Assembly: GCF_002577195.1 (NCBI RefSeq)
Contig: NZ_NULG01000007.1
Location: 62,001 to 126,000 of the forward strand
Origin: Bacillus sp. AFS041924
GTDB lineage: Bacteria; Bacillota; Bacilli; Bacillales; Bacillaceae_G
DNA: 64,000 bases
Reading direction: 5' to 3'
Made by a program: the position numbers and the translations under genes. How positions within the stretch are numbered: the stretch's first letter is position 1; each line of letters starts with the position of its first letter. A model generated the notes under the pieces. The model saw only the letters and a list, made by a program, of their open reading frames with translations, was not told the DNA's origin and ran no database searches. This document shows, piece after piece, positions 62,946 through 64,000 of the stretch.

Positions 62946-63629
62946 CTAAATTTGTTCAGTAAGTTTTCCATTTTCGATATAAACTACACGATCACATAAA
63001 TCTAGCATCCTTTTATCATGCGTAACCATAATCGCAGCTTTTTGTCTTTGTTTAACTTCCTTTGAAAGCATTTCAACGACTGCTCTTCCTCTTTCAGAAT
63101 CGAGACTAGCTGTTGGTTCATCCGCAAAAATGACTTCTGGATCATTCATAAGTGCTCTAGCGATTGCCACTCGTTGTCTTTCACCACCTGATAGATTTTC
63201 TGGATAATTTCTCATCCTTTTAGATAATCCTAATTGCTCAAGTAGTTCATTAGCTTTCTTTTCTGCAACTTTATTTTTTATCCCTGCTAATTCTGCAATT
63301 AATAAAAGCTGATCTTTAACTGTTAAATATGGGATTAAATTAGACATTTGAAAAATGAATCCAATTTTAGATAGTCTAAATTCATTCAGCTTATTTGCAG
63401 GGAGATTGCTAATTTCGATACCATCTATTAAAATTTTCCCATTACTCGGAGATAGTAATGCTCCTGCTATTGAGAGGAAGGTACTTTTTCCTGAGCCTGA
63501 AGGACCTACGACTGCTACTAGTTCACCAGCTTTTACTTGAATGGAAACTTGATCTAATACCGTTGTTGCTAACGAATCTCCATCATTATATATTTTGCTA
63601 ATATTATCTAGTACTAGTTTATTACTCAT
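62946..63629 (-). CDS. ABC transporter ATP-binding protein (MacB/LolD-like)
   Basis: The 227-residue ATPase has Walker A GPSGSGKST (about 43-51), a Q-loop in FQMSNL, the signature LSGGERQRVAIARAL, Walker B VIFADEPTASLD and switch His in VTHDKRM. FtsX-permease-linked ATPases of the MacB, LolD or YknY type have this pattern. Its ATG overlaps the permease stop by one base, so the two form one exporter. Confidence 0.93.
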   Translation of the reverse strand: MSNKLVLDNISKIYNDGDSLATTVLDQVSIQVKAGELVAVVGPSGSGKSTFLSIAGALLSPSNGKILIDGIEISNLPANKLNEFRLSKIGFIFQMSNLIPYLTVKDQLLLIAELAGIKNKVAEKKANELLEQLGLSKRMRNYPENLSGGERQRVAIARALMNDPEVIFADEPTASLDSERGRAVVEMLSKEVKQRQKAAIMVTHDKRMLDLCDRVVYIENGKLTEQI

Positions 63630-64000
63630 TAAAAAGCCCTCCCTATTGCTTCAATCGCATCAATTTTTACTACTTTTAATAAAGAAATTAATGAGCCAAC
63701 AATTGCAACAAATAGAAATAATAAAGAACTTCCTATAATTAATTGAGCATCAAATACAAAAGGTAAACCTGCTGGTAATACTTTCGATAATCCAAATGTT
63801 ATTGAAATGCTAATTATTAAGCTAAAAAGTGTAAGCGTTAAAACTTGAAAAATGATGTTTTTCGCTAAATAACTAGTTTTTGAACCTATAGCTTTTAGCA
63901 CTCCGAATTGATTAATTTTTTGAATTGTAATGATATAGAAAAAGACTGCCAACACAAATGCACCGATAAAGAATAGAAAAACAATCATCATTAGTAACGA
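63629..64000 (-). CDS. FtsX-like ABC transporter permease, C-terminal part
   Basis: The frame is open to the right window edge, so the N-terminus is missing. The visible 123 residues hold three helices of an FtsX domain (FLFFIGAFVLAVFFYIITIQ, then VLKAIGSKTSYLAKNIIFQ, the conserved cytoplasmic loop) and end KVVKIDAIEAIGRAF. It pairs with the ATPase that follows. Confidence 0.88.
   Translation of the reverse strand, partial: SLLMMIVFLFFIGAFVLAVFFYIITIQKINQFGVLKAIGSKTSYLAKNIIFQVLTLTLFSLIISISITFGLSKVLPAGLPFVFDAQLIIGSSLLFLFVAIVGSLISLLKVVKIDAIEAIGRAF

Overview
The window is low-GC DNA from an endospore-forming member of the Bacillaceae. The evidence is a GerA-type germinant receptor operon, two SspH-type spore proteins, a YjcZ-like small protein, AGGAGG-type ribosome binding sites, and TPP, FMN and T-box leaders of Firmicutes type. 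The genus cannot be fixed from sequence alone. No rRNA, tRNA, CRISPR array, prophage or intact insertion sequence was seen.

Layout. 1-1875: end of a cobalamin operon (cobU-cobS-cobC, minus strand). 1929-6416: a membrane protein and a germinant receptor operon in the order gerB-gerA-gerC. 6722-17300: two giant paralogous secreted subtilases with dockerin-like C-termini, and an NprR/PlcR-like HTH-TPR regulator. A third, almost deleted dockerin tail lies at 23498-23653. 17579-21251: gluconate use (gluconokinase, RpiR-type regulator, 6-phosphogluconate dehydrogenase). 21465-23450: TetR regulator with a divergent ABC-2-type membrane protein. 23776-26398: two metallo-beta-lactamase-fold proteins and a YbaK protein. 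26536-30404: a two-gene Pnkp-Hen1 RNA repair cassette. 30551-33358: riboflavin operon behind an FMN riboswitch, with ribD reduced to a start-region remnant. 34196-42497: amino-acid permeases, LysR and LacI regulators, small spore proteins, a GNAT enzyme and a nucleoside hydrolase. 43085-45386: small membrane and lipoproteins with a duplicated 83-bp element. 45514-46820: asnA behind a T-box. 47374-53716: thiamine biosynthesis as two divergent TPP-riboswitch units (thiC on one side; tenI-thiO-thiS-thiG-thiF on the other). 53920-57495: copper efflux (csoR-copA-copZ) and a divergent Met-rich membrane protein. 57763-64000: ASCH protein, membrane protein, acyl-CoA dehydrogenase with MerR regulator, pyruvate oxidase-like enzyme, and part of an ABC exporter.

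Most striking. (i) Hen1 and Pnkp overlap by ATGA and carry all motifs of the kinase-phosphatase-ligase and 3'-end 2'-O-methyltransferase repair pathway. (ii) The two subtilases share a promoter architecture in which an ATAACCCAATTG box abuts the -35 element and an inverted copy lies about 90-100 bp further upstream. Part of the same motif survives beside the third dockerin remnant. (iii) The rib operon seems to have lost ribD by internal deletion. (iv) Several small repeats or elements are unexplained: a GC-rich 130-bp insert between two copies of a terminator, an 83-bp duplicated element, and 21-bp tandem repeats.
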